Shown: positions 18,017-26,325 of the stretch, in pieces
How positions within the stretch are numbered: position 1 is the stretch's first letter
How the letters are laid out: each line of letters starts with the position of its first letter
NCBI GenBank assembly: GCA_036396795.1
Contig: DASWKF010000039.1
Span: forward strand, 62,001-126,000
Direction: 5' to 3'
DNA length: 64,000 nucleotides
From: JAHEEM01 sp036396795
Lineage (GTDB): Bacteria; Pseudomonadota; Gammaproteobacteria; Steroidobacterales; Rariloculaceae
Translations under genes and position numbers: made by a program
The notes under the pieces: generated by a model
Told to the model about the DNA's origin: nothing
Database searches by the model: none
The model's input: only the letters and a program-made list of their open reading frames with translations

Positions 18017-18631
18017 ATGAATGCGCGCCGAGCGCGGTTATGCGGATTGACCGGGTCTGTTGCCTGCTGCATGGTACTTTGCGCATCGGCAGTCGCTGCG
18101 CAGGAGACGAGCACGACAATCTTTACGGACGAGTGTGCGTACGATCGGCCCACGCTGATGAGCCTCAGCGAACGGGACTTCGACCAGGACATGTCCGGCG
18201 GCTGGCGCACGCTGGCCGCTCGTGAGGCCTGTCTCGAGGTTGCCGCCGACCTCTCTCGGGACTACCGAGAGGATCGTGGGCTGACGTCAGCGATCCTGTA
18301 CTGGCACGAAGGACAGCTCCGCGCGGCAGCCGGGGACGTTGAGCGTGCTATCCGGCTGTTCATGGAGTCCCGCGTCACCGGGAATGATCCCTACGGCTGG
18401 AACCCTTACGTGGATGCCACGATCGCGTTCTTGAGACGCGACTTCGCCGCATTAACGGATGCACGCGAGACGTTGGCGCGCATGCCCAAACCGGACAATT
18501 TCCCGGTCTTCGATGCCGACGGAAAACCCATGGACGTCTCTTGGCCTCCGAATCTGGACATCGTCGACCATCTGATTGCCTGTTTTGAGCGCGACTACAT
18601 GACCGCATATGGTCGGTGTGAAGACCAGTGA
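18017..18631 (+). CDS. Hypothetical exported protein (TPR-like)
   Basis: The 204-residue protein has a signal peptide (about 8-29, CMVLCASAVAAQ). The mature part contains helical pairs such as LTSAILYWHEGQLRAAAGDVERAIRLFMESR (about 90-120), in the style of tetratricopeptide repeats, and no catalytic motif. It overlaps a 5' extension of the next ORF by 23 bases, but the true start of that gene is downstream, so the real gap is 82 bp. It may be cotranscribed with the metallo-hydrolase. Confidence 0.6.
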   Translation: MNARRARLCGLTGSVACCMVLCASAVAAQETSTTIFTDECAYDRPTLMSLSERDFDQDMSGGWRTLAAREACLEVAADLSRDYREDRGLTSAILYWHEGQLRAAAGDVERAIRLFMESRVTGNDPYGWNPYVDATIAFLRRDFAALTDARETLARMPKPDNFPVFDADGKPMDVSWPPNLDIVDHLIACFERDYMTAYGRCEDQ

Positions 18632-18713
18632 GAAACCGAGGACGCCCGGAATTCCGGCCCGAGCACATCGTTGCTCGAGACGCCAACGCTCGAGTATTTC
18701 AATAGGAGAATGC

Positions 18714-19769
18714 ATGCGCACTCCATTCGTTCGCCTCGTCGCACCCATACTCCTAGCTACGGCTTCCGCCGCCCTTTCACAATCGCGCGACACGCTCGAC
18801 ATCTACGTGTTCGACACCGAAGGCGGCGAGGCCGTGCTCTACATCGCCCCGACCGGCGAGGCGATGCTGTTCGACACGGGTCGCGAGGATACCTTCGACC
18901 GGATTCACGCCGTCATCGAGCAGGAGCGCATTCCGGTGCTCGACTACGTGATCGTCTCGCACTATCACGGCGATCACGTCGGCGGCGCCTGGCGCCTGCC
19001 CGAGCTGCCGGTGCGCAACTACCGCCAGCTCATCGATCACGGCCCGTATACGACGGAGCTGCAGCCGCAGCAGCGCGCGTCGTTCGAGCGCTATCTCGCA
19101 CTGCGCAGCATCTCGAAGGCGCGGCGTGCGGTGCCCGGCGAGACGCTCTCGTTCGGTGCCGTCGACGTGCACGTCGTCGCTTCGTCGGGCGAGCAGCTCG
19201 CCTCCCCTCTGCCGGGCGGCGGCGAGCCGAATCCGCTGTGCCGCAACCACGTGCCGAAAACCGATCTGCGCGCCGTCGAGAACGACGAGGTCGTGTCGAT
19301 CGTCGTCCGTTACGGCGACTTTGCGTTCCTCGAGCTCGGCGATCTGATCTGGAACGACGAGCAGCGGCTCGTCTGCCCGGACAACCTGCTCGGCACGGCC
19401 GACGTCTACCATACCTCGGGACACGCCGCAGAGTGGGGCTCGAATCCCGTGATGGTGCATGCGGTCCGCCCGCGCGTCGCCGTCATGAACAACGCCGCGG
19501 TCAAGGGCGGCCACGTTGACACGTTCGCGACGCTGCGCGGCTCGCCGCGCCTCGAGGACGTCTGGCAGATCCATTACTCGACGGAGTTCGCAGCCACGCT
19601 CGACAACTCGCCGGAGGACTTCATCGCCAACCTCGACGGCGCCGACGGGCACGCAGGCCACTACATCAAGTTCTCCGCACGCGCCGACGGGAGCTTCACG
19701 GTCACGAACGGCCGCAACGGCTTCACGATGGACTATCCAGCGGTCTCGACGCGAGCCGCTGTGCGCTAG
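18714..19769 (+). CDS. Exported metallo-beta-lactamase-fold hydrolase
   Basis: From ATG 18714 (ribosome site AGGAGA just upstream) the protein is 351 residues, with a short signal peptide ending ALSQS. SHYHGDHVGG gives the metal-binding H83-x-H85-x-D87-H88 of the metallo-beta-lactamase superfamily. Downstream ELGDLIW and the late HTSGHAAEWGS supply further metal ligands. It resembles the ComEC-type/competence-like exported hydrolases more than true beta-lactamases; the substrate is unknown. A longer frame begins at 18609 but lacks an export signal. It is followed after 50 bp by an NHL-repeat lipoprotein on the same strand. Confidence 0.82.
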   Translation: MRTPFVRLVAPILLATASAALSQSRDTLDIYVFDTEGGEAVLYIAPTGEAMLFDTGREDTFDRIHAVIEQERIPVLDYVIVSHYHGDHVGGAWRLPELPVRNYRQLIDHGPYTTELQPQQRASFERYLALRSISKARRAVPGETLSFGAVDVHVVASSGEQLASPLPGGGEPNPLCRNHVPKTDLRAVENDEVVSIVVRYGDFAFLELGDLIWNDEQRLVCPDNLLGTADVYHTSGHAAEWGSNPVMVHAVRPRVAVMNNAAVKGGHVDTFATLRGSPRLEDVWQIHYSTEFAATLDNSPEDFIANLDGADGHAGHYIKFSARADGSFTVTNGRNGFTMDYPAVSTRAAVR

Positions 19770-19819
19770 CGCTGCGGGCCGCTTTGCGAACCCACAATTC
19801 CACACGGGGGGTCGACGTC

Positions 19820-20980
19820 ATGACGAGATTACTTCAGAACATCACGGTCCTGTCGCTGCTCATCATCGTCACAATCGCGTGCAGCCGCGGCGGCGCGGAC
19901 GGCGCCGGCATGCGCGCGAGCGCAACCGTGAGCGAGATTCCGCAGTTCCGCGCCGAGGGGGCCTGGCCGAGGCTGCCGAGCCGGTGGGTCATGGCGATCG
20001 TGTCGAGCACGTGGATCGACGATCAGGATCATCTCTGGGTGCTGCAGCGCCCCGGCACGCTCGGCGACGACGAGAGAGCGCGCGCGGCGCCGCCGGTGCT
20101 CGAGTTCGACGCCGACGGCAACTTCGTCCAGGGCTGGGGCGGGCCCGCGGCCGGCTACGACTGGCCGGAGACCGAGCACGGCATCCACGTCGATCCGCAG
20201 GGCTTCGTCTGGGTCGGCGGCAACGGCGACGAGGACCAGATCCTGAAGTTCACGCGCGCCGGCGAGTTCGTCATGCAGATCGGCAAGGGCGGCTTGCCGA
20301 AGAGCAACGCCGACACCGCGAACCTCTGGCGGCCCGCGGACATGTTCGTGCACGCGCGGACGAACGAGCTCTTCGTCGCCGACGGCTACGGCAATCGGCG
20401 CGTCATCGTGTTCGACGCCGACACCGGCGCGTTCAAGCGCCTATGGGGCGCGTTCGGCAATCCGCCCGAGGACGATCCCGCGCTCGGCTCCGGCGAGCCG
20501 CTCGGTCCCGACGGTGCAGCGCAGTTCATGCCGCCCGTGCACGCCGTCAGGGTCTCGGCCGACGATCTCGTCTACGTCGCCGACCGCGGTGGCCGGCGCG
20601 TGCAGATCTTTACGATCGAAGGCAACTACGTCGAGCAGCTTTTCATCGGCCGCGAATGCCACGCGCCGGATTGCGGCAACGGCCAGACCGCCGCGGGTCT
20701 CGCATTCTCATCCGATGCCGAGCAACGCTATCTCTATGTCGCGAACCGCAGCCAGGCGCAGATCATGGTGTTCGATCGCAGGACGCTCGCGTATCTCGAT
20801 TCGTTCGGCTCGTGGGGCTCGGATCCGGGACAGTTCGGCACGCTGCATCATCTGTCGGTCGACTCGCAGGGCAACCTCTACACGGCCGAGGTCACGCCGC
20901 TGACGCCCGCGAACCGGCGCGTGCAGAAATTCACGTTGGCGGGCTACGCGCCGCTGCCGGTCGTCCACAAGACGATGTAA
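19820..20980 (+). CDS. NHL-repeat beta-propeller lipoprotein
   Basis: The 386-residue protein starts at ATG 19820. A hydrophobic segment ends with TIAC, a lipobox, so the mature protein is probably lipid-anchored at cysteine. Repeated blades are visible: HLWVLQRPG, GFVWVGGNG, NELFVADGYGNRRVIVFD, LVYVADRGGRRVQIF, YLYVANRSQAQIMVFD and NLYTAEV. These form a six-bladed NHL propeller resembling the peptidyl-hydroxyglycine lyase-like family. It may bind or cleave a ligand in the periplasm, but no specific function is evident. The in-frame ATG at 19784 gives no better signal. A strong hairpin follows the stop. Confidence 0.82.
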   Translation: MTRLLQNITVLSLLIIVTIACSRGGADGAGMRASATVSEIPQFRAEGAWPRLPSRWVMAIVSSTWIDDQDHLWVLQRPGTLGDDERARAAPPVLEFDADGNFVQGWGGPAAGYDWPETEHGIHVDPQGFVWVGGNGDEDQILKFTRAGEFVMQIGKGGLPKSNADTANLWRPADMFVHARTNELFVADGYGNRRVIVFDADTGAFKRLWGAFGNPPEDDPALGSGEPLGPDGAAQFMPPVHAVRVSADDLVYVADRGGRRVQIFTIEGNYVEQLFIGRECHAPDCGNGQTAAGLAFSSDAEQRYLYVANRSQAQIMVFDRRTLAYLDSFGSWGSDPGQFGTLHHLSVDSQGNLYTAEVTPLTPANRRVQKFTLAGYAPLPVVHKTM

Positions 20981-20981
20981 C

Positions 20982-20999
20982 GCCCGCCTTGCGGCGGGC
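20982..20999. terminator. Bidirectional terminator hairpin
   Basis: GCCCGCC, loop TTGC, GGCGGGC lies between the stops of two convergent genes. No clear T run follows, so it may work in both directions or with Rho. Confidence 0.6.
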
Positions 21000-21002
21000 A
21001 CG

Positions 21003-21887
21003 TCAGCCGTTCGCGGGCCGGTGCGCGCGCAGGAACGAGCGGATCTGGCGCACGGCCAGCGGGATCCGCTCCGGCGGCTCCTTCCACGGGAACAGGCTGA
21101 CCTCGGCCTGCGGCGCGAGCATCGCCGCCTCCATCGCGACCTCATACGGATGCGCCGGGATGTCGTCGGGCAGAATCAGCACGGGCGTCTGACACCGGCG
21201 CACGAAATCGCGCGAAACCGTGAACACGAAATCCGCGTTCGTCCGGTACATGCTCGTCAGGAAGCGATCGACCATCTCGATCGTGACGTCGGGCCGCCGC
21301 TCGACGAGCGCCGGCCCCCAGCCGTTCATGTTGCCCTCGTAGAAATAATCGGGCAGCTCCGGACGGAAGCCACTCGGCTGCGCGAGCACGGCCGCGACGA
21401 CGCGATCGGGCGCGCGCTCGAGGATATTCCAGATGAACGGGCCGCCGATGCAAAAACCCAGCACCATGAACCTGTCGATGCCGAGGTGATCCATCAGGCC
21501 GACGTGATCGTCGGTATGCGAATCCCACGGCCGGTCGACCTCGAGCGGGCCCGTCGACTCACCTTCGATCGCATTGCGCAGGTCCATCGACACGCAGCGG
21601 AACTCGTTGCCGAACTCGGCGATCGGATTGAACGGCGAGCGCTCGGTCAGATTGGCCATGACCGAGTTGAGCCCGCCGCCAGCGATCAGCAACAGCGGAA
21701 ACCCTGAGCCGTTGACCTGATAACGGATGCGAACGTCGCCTCTCTCGTAAAACGGCATTGGCTTCCCTCCCGACCGGCTCCCCTGCTGCGCGAACGCGCG
21801 CGGGGCCGCGGCGACGGCTGCCGCGGCGGCACCCGTCGCCAGCAGGGCGCGCCGAGTCGAATCGACTTTGGGTTCTCGTTCCGACAT
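21003..21887 (-). CDS. Tat-exported alpha/beta-hydrolase
   Basis: Starting at ATG 21887 the protein has 294 residues. STRRALLATGAAAAAVAAAPRAFA is a twin-arginine signal (RR plus hydrophobic core, AFAQ cleavage). FPLLLIAGGG forms the oxyanion region, and VLGFCIGGPF is the nucleophile elbow, with cysteine where most hydrolases have serine. This Cys form recalls dienelactone hydrolases. The catalytic acid should be near ILPDDIPAHP and the histidine is less clear. Esters or lactones are plausible substrates. Its start is 194 bp from the divergent MFS transporter. Confidence 0.8.
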   Translation of the reverse strand: MSEREPKVDSTRRALLATGAAAAAVAAAPRAFAQQGSRSGGKPMPFYERGDVRIRYQVNGSGFPLLLIAGGGLNSVMANLTERSPFNPIAEFGNEFRCVSMDLRNAIEGESTGPLEVDRPWDSHTDDHVGLMDHLGIDRFMVLGFCIGGPFIWNILERAPDRVVAAVLAQPSGFRPELPDYFYEGNMNGWGPALVERRPDVTIEMVDRFLTSMYRTNADFVFTVSRDFVRRCQTPVLILPDDIPAHPYEVAMEAAMLAPQAEVSLFPWKEPPERIPLAVRQIRSFLRAHRPANG

Positions 21888-22081
21888 GGGATTCTTCTTG
21901 TGGTTACGCTGACCCAGCCTGCTACCGCGCGGCAGCCGAGTCAAGCGAGGGCCGACGACGGACTTGCCGATGCGGCAACATCGCGCAAAATCGCTTACGC
22001 TCATCGCGTTCGGCAGACGGCCGCGGTCGGGAGCTCGTCTGACCGGCGCGAGAACTCCAGCCAAGAAAGAGCAGCGCCCTT

Positions 22082-23506
22082 GTGAGCACCACTGAGCAGC
22101 CTCGAGCGGACGAGACCCGCAGAACGTTTTACGTCATTCTGATCTCGTGCATCGCGACGATCGGCGGTTTCCTGTTCGGCTACGACTCCGGCGTCATCAA
22201 CGGCACGGTCGAAGGCCTGCAGACGACATTCGACTCCGACAGCGTCGGCACGGGCTTCAACGTCGCCTCGATGCTGCTCGGCTGCGCGGCTGGCGCGTTC
22301 TTCGCCGGCCGGCTCGCCGACCGGCACGGACGGCGGTTCATCCTGCGCGTCGCGGCCGTGTTCTTCATCGTCAGCGCCTTGGGCTCCGGCATCGCCGATA
22401 CGTCGGCCGAGTTCGTGTTCTACCGCGTGCTCGGCGGGCTCGCGCTCGGCGCCTCGAGCATCCTGACCCCCGCTTACATTTCCGAGGTCACGCCGGCGCG
22501 CTATCGCGGCAGGCTCGCCACGGTCCAGCAGGTCGCGATCATCTCGGGGCTCTTCATGGCGTTTCTGTCGAACTACCTGATCGCGATCACGGCCGGGTCC
22601 TCGGTCGCGACATTCTGGCTCGGCTACGAGGCCTGGCGGTGGATGTTCTGGGTCGAGGTATTGCCGGCGACGATCTTCCTGGTCGCGCTCGCGCTGATCC
22701 CGGAGAGTCCGCGCTACCTCGTGCTCGTGCGCCGCCGCGAGCTCGCGATCGAGGTGCTCACGTCGCTCGGCGGGCGCGCGGTCGCGATCCGCAAGGTCGA
22801 GGAGATCGATGCGTCGCTCGCCGAGGACCGGCACCGGCCGCGCTTCGCGGATCTACGCGACCGGACCACCGGCGGGCTGCGCCGAATCGTCTGGGTCGGT
22901 CTGGGTCTCGCGACGCTGCAGCAGCTCGTCGGCATCAACGTCGTGTTCTACTACGGCGCCGTGCTCTGGCAATCGGTCGGCTTCACCGAAGGCGATGCGC
23001 TCGCGATCAACATTCTGAGCGGCGCGCTCAGCATCGGCGCCGTTGCGATCACGATCCTGTTGATCGACCGCATCGGCCGCAAGCCGATCCTGCTCGTGGG
23101 CTCGATCGGCATGGCGCTGAGCCTCGCGTTGCTGACCTACACGTTCACGACGGCGACGACGGGCCCGACGGGCGGGCTCGCGCTCGAGGGCGGCTACGGG
23201 CCGCTCGCGCTGATCGCCGCGAACGTCTACGTCGTGTTCTTCAACTTCTCGTGGGGCCCGGTCATGTGGGTCATGCTCGGCGAGATGTTCCCGAACCAAA
23301 TCCGCGGCTCCGGGCTCGCCGTCAGCGGTCTCGCGCAATGGCTCGCGAATTTCGCGATCACGATGACGTTCCCGATCATGCTTTCCGGCATCGGACTCGC
23401 CGGCGCCTACGGCTTCTATACGCTCTGCGCAGTGCTGTCGATCGCGTTCGTCGTCGCGATGGTGCACGAGACGCGCGGACTCGAGCTCGAGGAGATGCGC
23501 GGATGA
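22082..23506 (+). CDS. Sugar-porter family MFS transporter
   Basis: The 474-residue protein starts with GTG at 22082 and has about 12 membrane segments. The sugar-porter signatures are clear: GFLFGYDSGVINGT, RLADRHGRR after the second helix, the PESPRYL motif after helix 6, and DRIGRKP after helix 8. It probably imports a sugar or related polyol by proton symport. Its stop overlaps the ATG of a 17-codon ORF (ATGA), indicating that an operon once continued downstream. That continuation is now broken by recombination debris. Confidence 0.9.
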   Translation: MSTTEQPRADETRRTFYVILISCIATIGGFLFGYDSGVINGTVEGLQTTFDSDSVGTGFNVASMLLGCAAGAFFAGRLADRHGRRFILRVAAVFFIVSALGSGIADTSAEFVFYRVLGGLALGASSILTPAYISEVTPARYRGRLATVQQVAIISGLFMAFLSNYLIAITAGSSVATFWLGYEAWRWMFWVEVLPATIFLVALALIPESPRYLVLVRRRELAIEVLTSLGGRAVAIRKVEEIDASLAEDRHRPRFADLRDRTTGGLRRIVWVGLGLATLQQLVGINVVFYYGAVLWQSVGFTEGDALAINILSGALSIGAVAITILLIDRIGRKPILLVGSIGMALSLALLTYTFTTATTGPTGGLALEGGYGPLALIAANVYVVFFNFSWGPVMWVMLGEMFPNQIRGSGLAVSGLAQWLANFAITMTFPIMLSGIGLAGAYGFYTLCAVLSIAFVVAMVHETRGLELEEMRG

Positions 23507-23556
23507 AGACAGAGGAACAGAATTCGCCCGAGACCAACGTAAAGGTAGCGGCATGA
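23503..23556 (+). CDS. Short ORF coupled to the MFS gene
   Basis: ATGA couples this 17-codon frame (MKTEEQNSPET...) to the transporter stop, and its own TGA overlaps the next ATG. It is too short to identify and may be the remnant start of a lost gene. Confidence 0.3.
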   Translation: MKTEEQNSPETNVKVAA

Positions 23557-23732
23557 CGCAAGCTCACAGCACCGATGCCCGGGCCTCACGCTCAGTGGAG
23601 CCGGCGCGGCCGCCATCGAGCGTTTCGACGCCGTGATCGACGATCTCTACTACTACCGCCTGGGCGTTCAGGATCGCCTGGACGCGCTGTTGCAGCAGTT
23701 TCCGGAGTTCGTGCTGGCTCACGTGCTCAAGG
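23553..23732 (+). pseudogene. TPR-protein (TTC38-like) 5' remnant
   Basis: ATG 23553 overlaps the previous stop. After one base shift near 23580 the sense runs GLTLSGAGAAAIERFDAVID, then YYYRLGVQDRLDALL and FPEFVLAHVLKG, the typical N-terminus of the tetratricopeptide-38 family. It stops abruptly at LKG, where an unrelated recombinase sequence (SWTKGGRPR) begins. The missing C-terminus and the frameshift make it non-functional. The junction at about 23733 is a likely insertion or deletion breakpoint. Confidence 0.6.
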
Positions 23733-23845
23733 GCTCGTGGACCAAGGGAGGACGACCCCGGACGGTGCCAATCACAACGCCAGAACAGAGGGCCGTGCTC
23801 GATGCCGCCCACCGGCTGGCCGGAAGCGGATCGCTCATCCCGGCG
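23733..23845 (+). pseudogene. Tyrosine-recombinase (integrase) fragment
   Basis: About 36 residues (KGGRPRTVPITTPEQRAVL, then AHRLAGSGSLIP) match the conserved core of plasmid/chromosomal integrase-domain proteins of gammaproteobacteria. Neither the catalytic Arg-His-Arg-Tyr nor any start is present. It is joined in frame to the TPR remnant upstream and is followed in another frame by a serine-recombinase tail. Confidence 0.55.
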
Positions 23846-24260
23846 CAGACGTTGAGCAGTTTCTGGACCGGATCGCGCAGGCGCAGTTGCCCTCTGTCAT
23901 CACGGCTTACGAGAACCGGTCCGCCGGCTCGAAGAGCGGAAGATCGAGCTCAACGAAAGGATCGCCAATTGTGGCCGTCCGCTGCGCGGCTTCGACGAGA
24001 CACTTAGAACTTCGCTCGACTTCCTGGCAAACCCTTGCAATCTCTGGGCTCGCCTTGAGCACAAGAAAGCCGTACTGAAACTCGCGTTCGCCGACCGGCT
24101 CGCCTATGTCCGGAACGAAGGATTTAGAACTCCGAACCTCGCCTTACCTTTCAAGGTCTTAGCGAACCTCAAACAATTCAAAAGCAAGATGGCGCGCCCG
24201 GAGAGATTCGAACTCCCGACTTCCGGCTGCTTAGGCCGGCCCACGTTTGAGCCTAAGTAG
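23846..24260 (+). pseudogene. Serine-recombinase C-terminal remnant
   Basis: DVEQFLDRIAQAQLPSVITAYENR in one frame, then after a shift near 23920 RLEERKIELNERIANCGRP, FDETLRTSLDFLANP and VLKLAFADRLAYVRNEGFRTP. This is the C-terminal part of large serine recombinases (the segment after the zinc/coiled-coil region). The N-terminal catalytic domain with its serine is absent. The last codons (MARPERFELPTSG) read through a tRNA-like sequence, as is often seen for elements inserted at tRNA genes. The frame ends at TAG 24258-24260. Confidence 0.65.
24191..24240 (-). tRNA. tRNA-like 3' half (probable attachment-site remnant)
   Basis: On the minus strand an anticodon-like arm (CCGGC, 7-nt loop, GCCGG) is followed by a 4-5-nt variable loop and a T-arm (GGGAG TTCGAAT CTCTC). 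CGGGCGC, G, CCA then completes a 3' acceptor strand. The 5' acceptor strand and D-arm are not recognisable upstream, so it cannot be a working tRNA. The CGGGCGCGCCA end resembles that of arginine tRNAs. Confidence 0.4.
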
Positions 24261-24365
24261 CTGAATACTCTGGCCATACGTCACGCTGAGTGTGGAAAAG
24301 AACTTCCGACAACGCTCCGGAACCCCGCACCATTCCTCGAGCCGGTTCTGAGTTTCCCACAGTCG

Positions 24366-24508
24366 ATCCCGCGCCACGTCGACGCCCTCGAGCGCGTGCG
24401 TGCGCGGGTCGAGGCGGCGCGCAGCAGGCGCTCGGCGAGATCACCGGAGAGTTCACGAGCGACGACCTGCTCGGGGGGATCTTCGAGAGCTTCTGCATCG
24501 GCAAATAG
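24366..24508 (+). pseudogene. mnmE: 3' fragment of mnmE
   Basis: RHVDALERVRARVEAAR and, after a frame change near 24420, QQALGEITGEF, TSDDLLGGIFESFCIGK and stop match the extreme C-terminus of MnmE, the tRNA-modifying GTPase that ends in CIGK. Everything upstream (GTPase domain) is missing, and about 10-15 codons are deleted between the two pieces. Because only the gene's end is present, beside recombinase debris, it looks like a copy left by an element that uses the mnmE 3' end for integration, not a working gene. Confidence 0.7.
24491..24508 (+). other. Candidate attachment site, last 18 bases of mnmE
   Basis: TTCTGCATCGGCAAATAG encodes FCIGK-stop. The final 18 bases of mnmE (trmE) are the known chromosomal target of SGI1-type integrative elements. 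I saw no second copy while reading, but did not search systematically. Confidence 0.45.
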
Positions 24509-24545
24509 GAAAGATTCCAGCCCCGGCGAGGAGCGACGGCGCCGA

Positions 24546-25868
24546 TCAATGGCGGGCGAGCCCTTTGACGAGCATCCTCGTCGCCGACTCGATCTTTTTC
24601 GAGGCCCAAAGCAGGCAAGGCCGCGGATCCTCAAGCAGGTAGCGAAAAGACGGGTGAAACACGCGGCGTCGGGCGCCGAAGTACTCTCTCCGGTAGGCGC
24701 GCAGGCGGGCGCCGATCCCCGGCGGCGCGCTGTCGGGATCGAGGCTCGCCTTGCGCAGCACGTGCCTGCGGTATCCGAACACCGCGCCCTCGACCAGCCC
24801 CGCGAGGAAATTCGTGACGTCAGCTATCGGCTCCAGGAGCAGGCTGTCAAGCGGGTAATCTTCTCCGGGCACGATGGGCTCGGGCGATTCGCCCCGCGCG
24901 ATCCGGAGGCAGAGCAGCGGCTCGTTGATGCCGAGCTCGGTTCGCGTCCAGAGATATTGGCCCAGGCGGGGATTGACCTCCATGAGCTTCGGTTGCCCGT
25001 CGCGCGCGTCCGTCTTGGTCTGAACGGTCGCGCCGCCCCACCAGCCGAGATGGGCGAGCAGACGAACGGCCTCGGCGGAGTACGGCGCGTGAGCTTGCGA
25101 GACCGCGGAGCCGGCCGTGTTGCGCACGATCCTTCCGTAGGTTCGCAACACCTTGGGCGTGAAAACGGACACGGGCCGGCCCGCTTTATCGAGGACGATA
25201 TAGAAGTTCTGTATCCGGTTGCCCGGCACGTATTCCTGAATCATCGGCGCGCCGTAGCGCTGCGCGACTGCCTCGGCGGCCGCAGCGAGCTTGGTCGCGC
25301 TCGTCTCTATCCGCATGCCGCGGCTGCCGTTCGTGAAGCGCGGCCTGATCATCCACGGAGACGTCGTCTCGACAAGAAACGCTTCCAGGCTCTCTGCGTT
25401 CTCGTACAGACAGCTCGCCGGCACCGGGAAGCCGACCTCCCGCGCGCATCGCACCGTGTCGTACTTGTCGAGCGGCTTGATGACGGCGTCGTAGTCCGGC
25501 ACGGGTATCAGGACTCCGTGGGAAGCGAACAGCGGCTTGTTCTTGGCGAGCACGTAGACCCAGGGATCGTTCGAAGGAAAGATCGTGTCGATTCGATCCC
25601 GCTCGCAGATGCGCAGCATCTCGTCCACGAACGCCTGCTCCCGGGCCGTATTGGTCGGCTGAATTCTTCCGGCCTGCCAGTCCGCTTCCGGGTGAGGCAC
25701 GCGGCAGCGGCGGTCCACGAGCCGGGAATAGGCCGCATGGCAAGTTGGCCAGAAGCCCATCGCGGGAGGGCCGGACATCGTCACCGTGACCCAGTCGGCG
25801 AACGGCCGCAGCGCCCGAAGAATGAAATAGGCTTGGGAGCAACGTGCGTTCGTGATCAGCAGGCGCAT
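24546..25868 (-). CDS. ATP-grasp family protein
   Basis: From ATG 25868 (MRLLITNARCSQAY) the protein has 440 residues; the upstream extension to 25910 lacks family resemblance. The N-terminal pre-ATP-grasp domain includes IFPSNDPWVYVLAKNK. KPLDKYDTVRCAREVGFPVPAS opens the ATP-grasp fold, WMIRPRFTNGSRGM is the nucleotide strand, and PKLMEVNPRLGQYLW carries the metal-binding ExN. Such enzymes ligate an amine or thiol to a carboxylate through an acyl phosphate. No substrate-linked neighbour is present, and it is isolated between mobile-element debris and the Fic/TIR pair. It is distantly similar to the protein at 6398-7681. Confidence 0.72.
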   Translation of the reverse strand: MRLLITNARCSQAYFILRALRPFADWVTVTMSGPPAMGFWPTCHAAYSRLVDRRCRVPHPEADWQAGRIQPTNTAREQAFVDEMLRICERDRIDTIFPSNDPWVYVLAKNKPLFASHGVLIPVPDYDAVIKPLDKYDTVRCAREVGFPVPASCLYENAESLEAFLVETTSPWMIRPRFTNGSRGMRIETSATKLAAAAEAVAQRYGAPMIQEYVPGNRIQNFYIVLDKAGRPVSVFTPKVLRTYGRIVRNTAGSAVSQAHAPYSAEAVRLLAHLGWWGGATVQTKTDARDGQPKLMEVNPRLGQYLWTRTELGINEPLLCLRIARGESPEPIVPGEDYPLDSLLLEPIADVTNFLAGLVEGAVFGYRRHVLRKASLDPDSAPPGIGARLRAYRREYFGARRRVFHPSFRYLLEDPRPCLLWASKKIESATRMLVKGLARH

Positions 25869-26054
25869 GCCGAATTGTGCCACGGGCCCGACACCGGCGG
25901 CGCGGTGCATCGGGGAAACGGCACGGCGCCCCCTGGCTGTGTGGAACGTTTGCCTTGAACGGGCCGCCTGCTTCCAGGACTCATCTGGCCAGGTAAGGTA
26001 GCCATCTACAAAGAAAGTTCGAAAGAACTATCGCGATGACTGCGCCCCAGTTCC

Positions 26055-26325
26055 CTAATGGAGCAAAGTCACCAGCTCATCAGCGATCTCGGCAGCGCTC
26101 TTGAGTGAGGTATTGAGGGCAACTTTGTCGGCCAACGGGGCACTGTAGCGCCCCACTTCGTCCTTTCGAGACCTTGTGCCAGATCGGAAGTATGCGCATT
26201 TCGCCGCTCGTTTCGAGCTGTTCGATAGCAGCAGGGCTCGAACGCGGCGTCAATACTGACTGAGCGCGCAGGCCTGCCAGTTCCTTTGACAGGCGGTTGA
26301 TTTGATTCTGGTGCGGCGAACTCAC
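26055..26325 (-). pseudogene. TIR-domain protein remnant after fic
   Basis: GTG 26325 overlaps the fic stop. SSPHQNQINRLSKELAGLRA resembles the N-terminal coiled coil of TIR-domain proteins, but a large internal segment is missing. ILPIWHKVSK, then after a one-base shift DEVGRYSAPLADKVALNTS and ADELVTLLH up to TAG 26055, matches the C-terminal end of TIR domains. The TIR NADase glutamate region is lost. TIR proteins often act in anti-phage defence, so a fic-TIR pair may once have worked here. Now it cannot encode an active domain. Confidence 0.55.

Noticed and set aside
24191..24240. Functional tRNA gene
   Set aside because: The 5' acceptor strand and D-arm are missing, and the anticodon loop lacks a purine at position 37.
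24396..25958. 520-codon plus-strand ORF over the ATP-grasp gene
   Set aside because: It is the opposite-strand reading of a GC-rich gene; composition and lack of motifs show it is not real.
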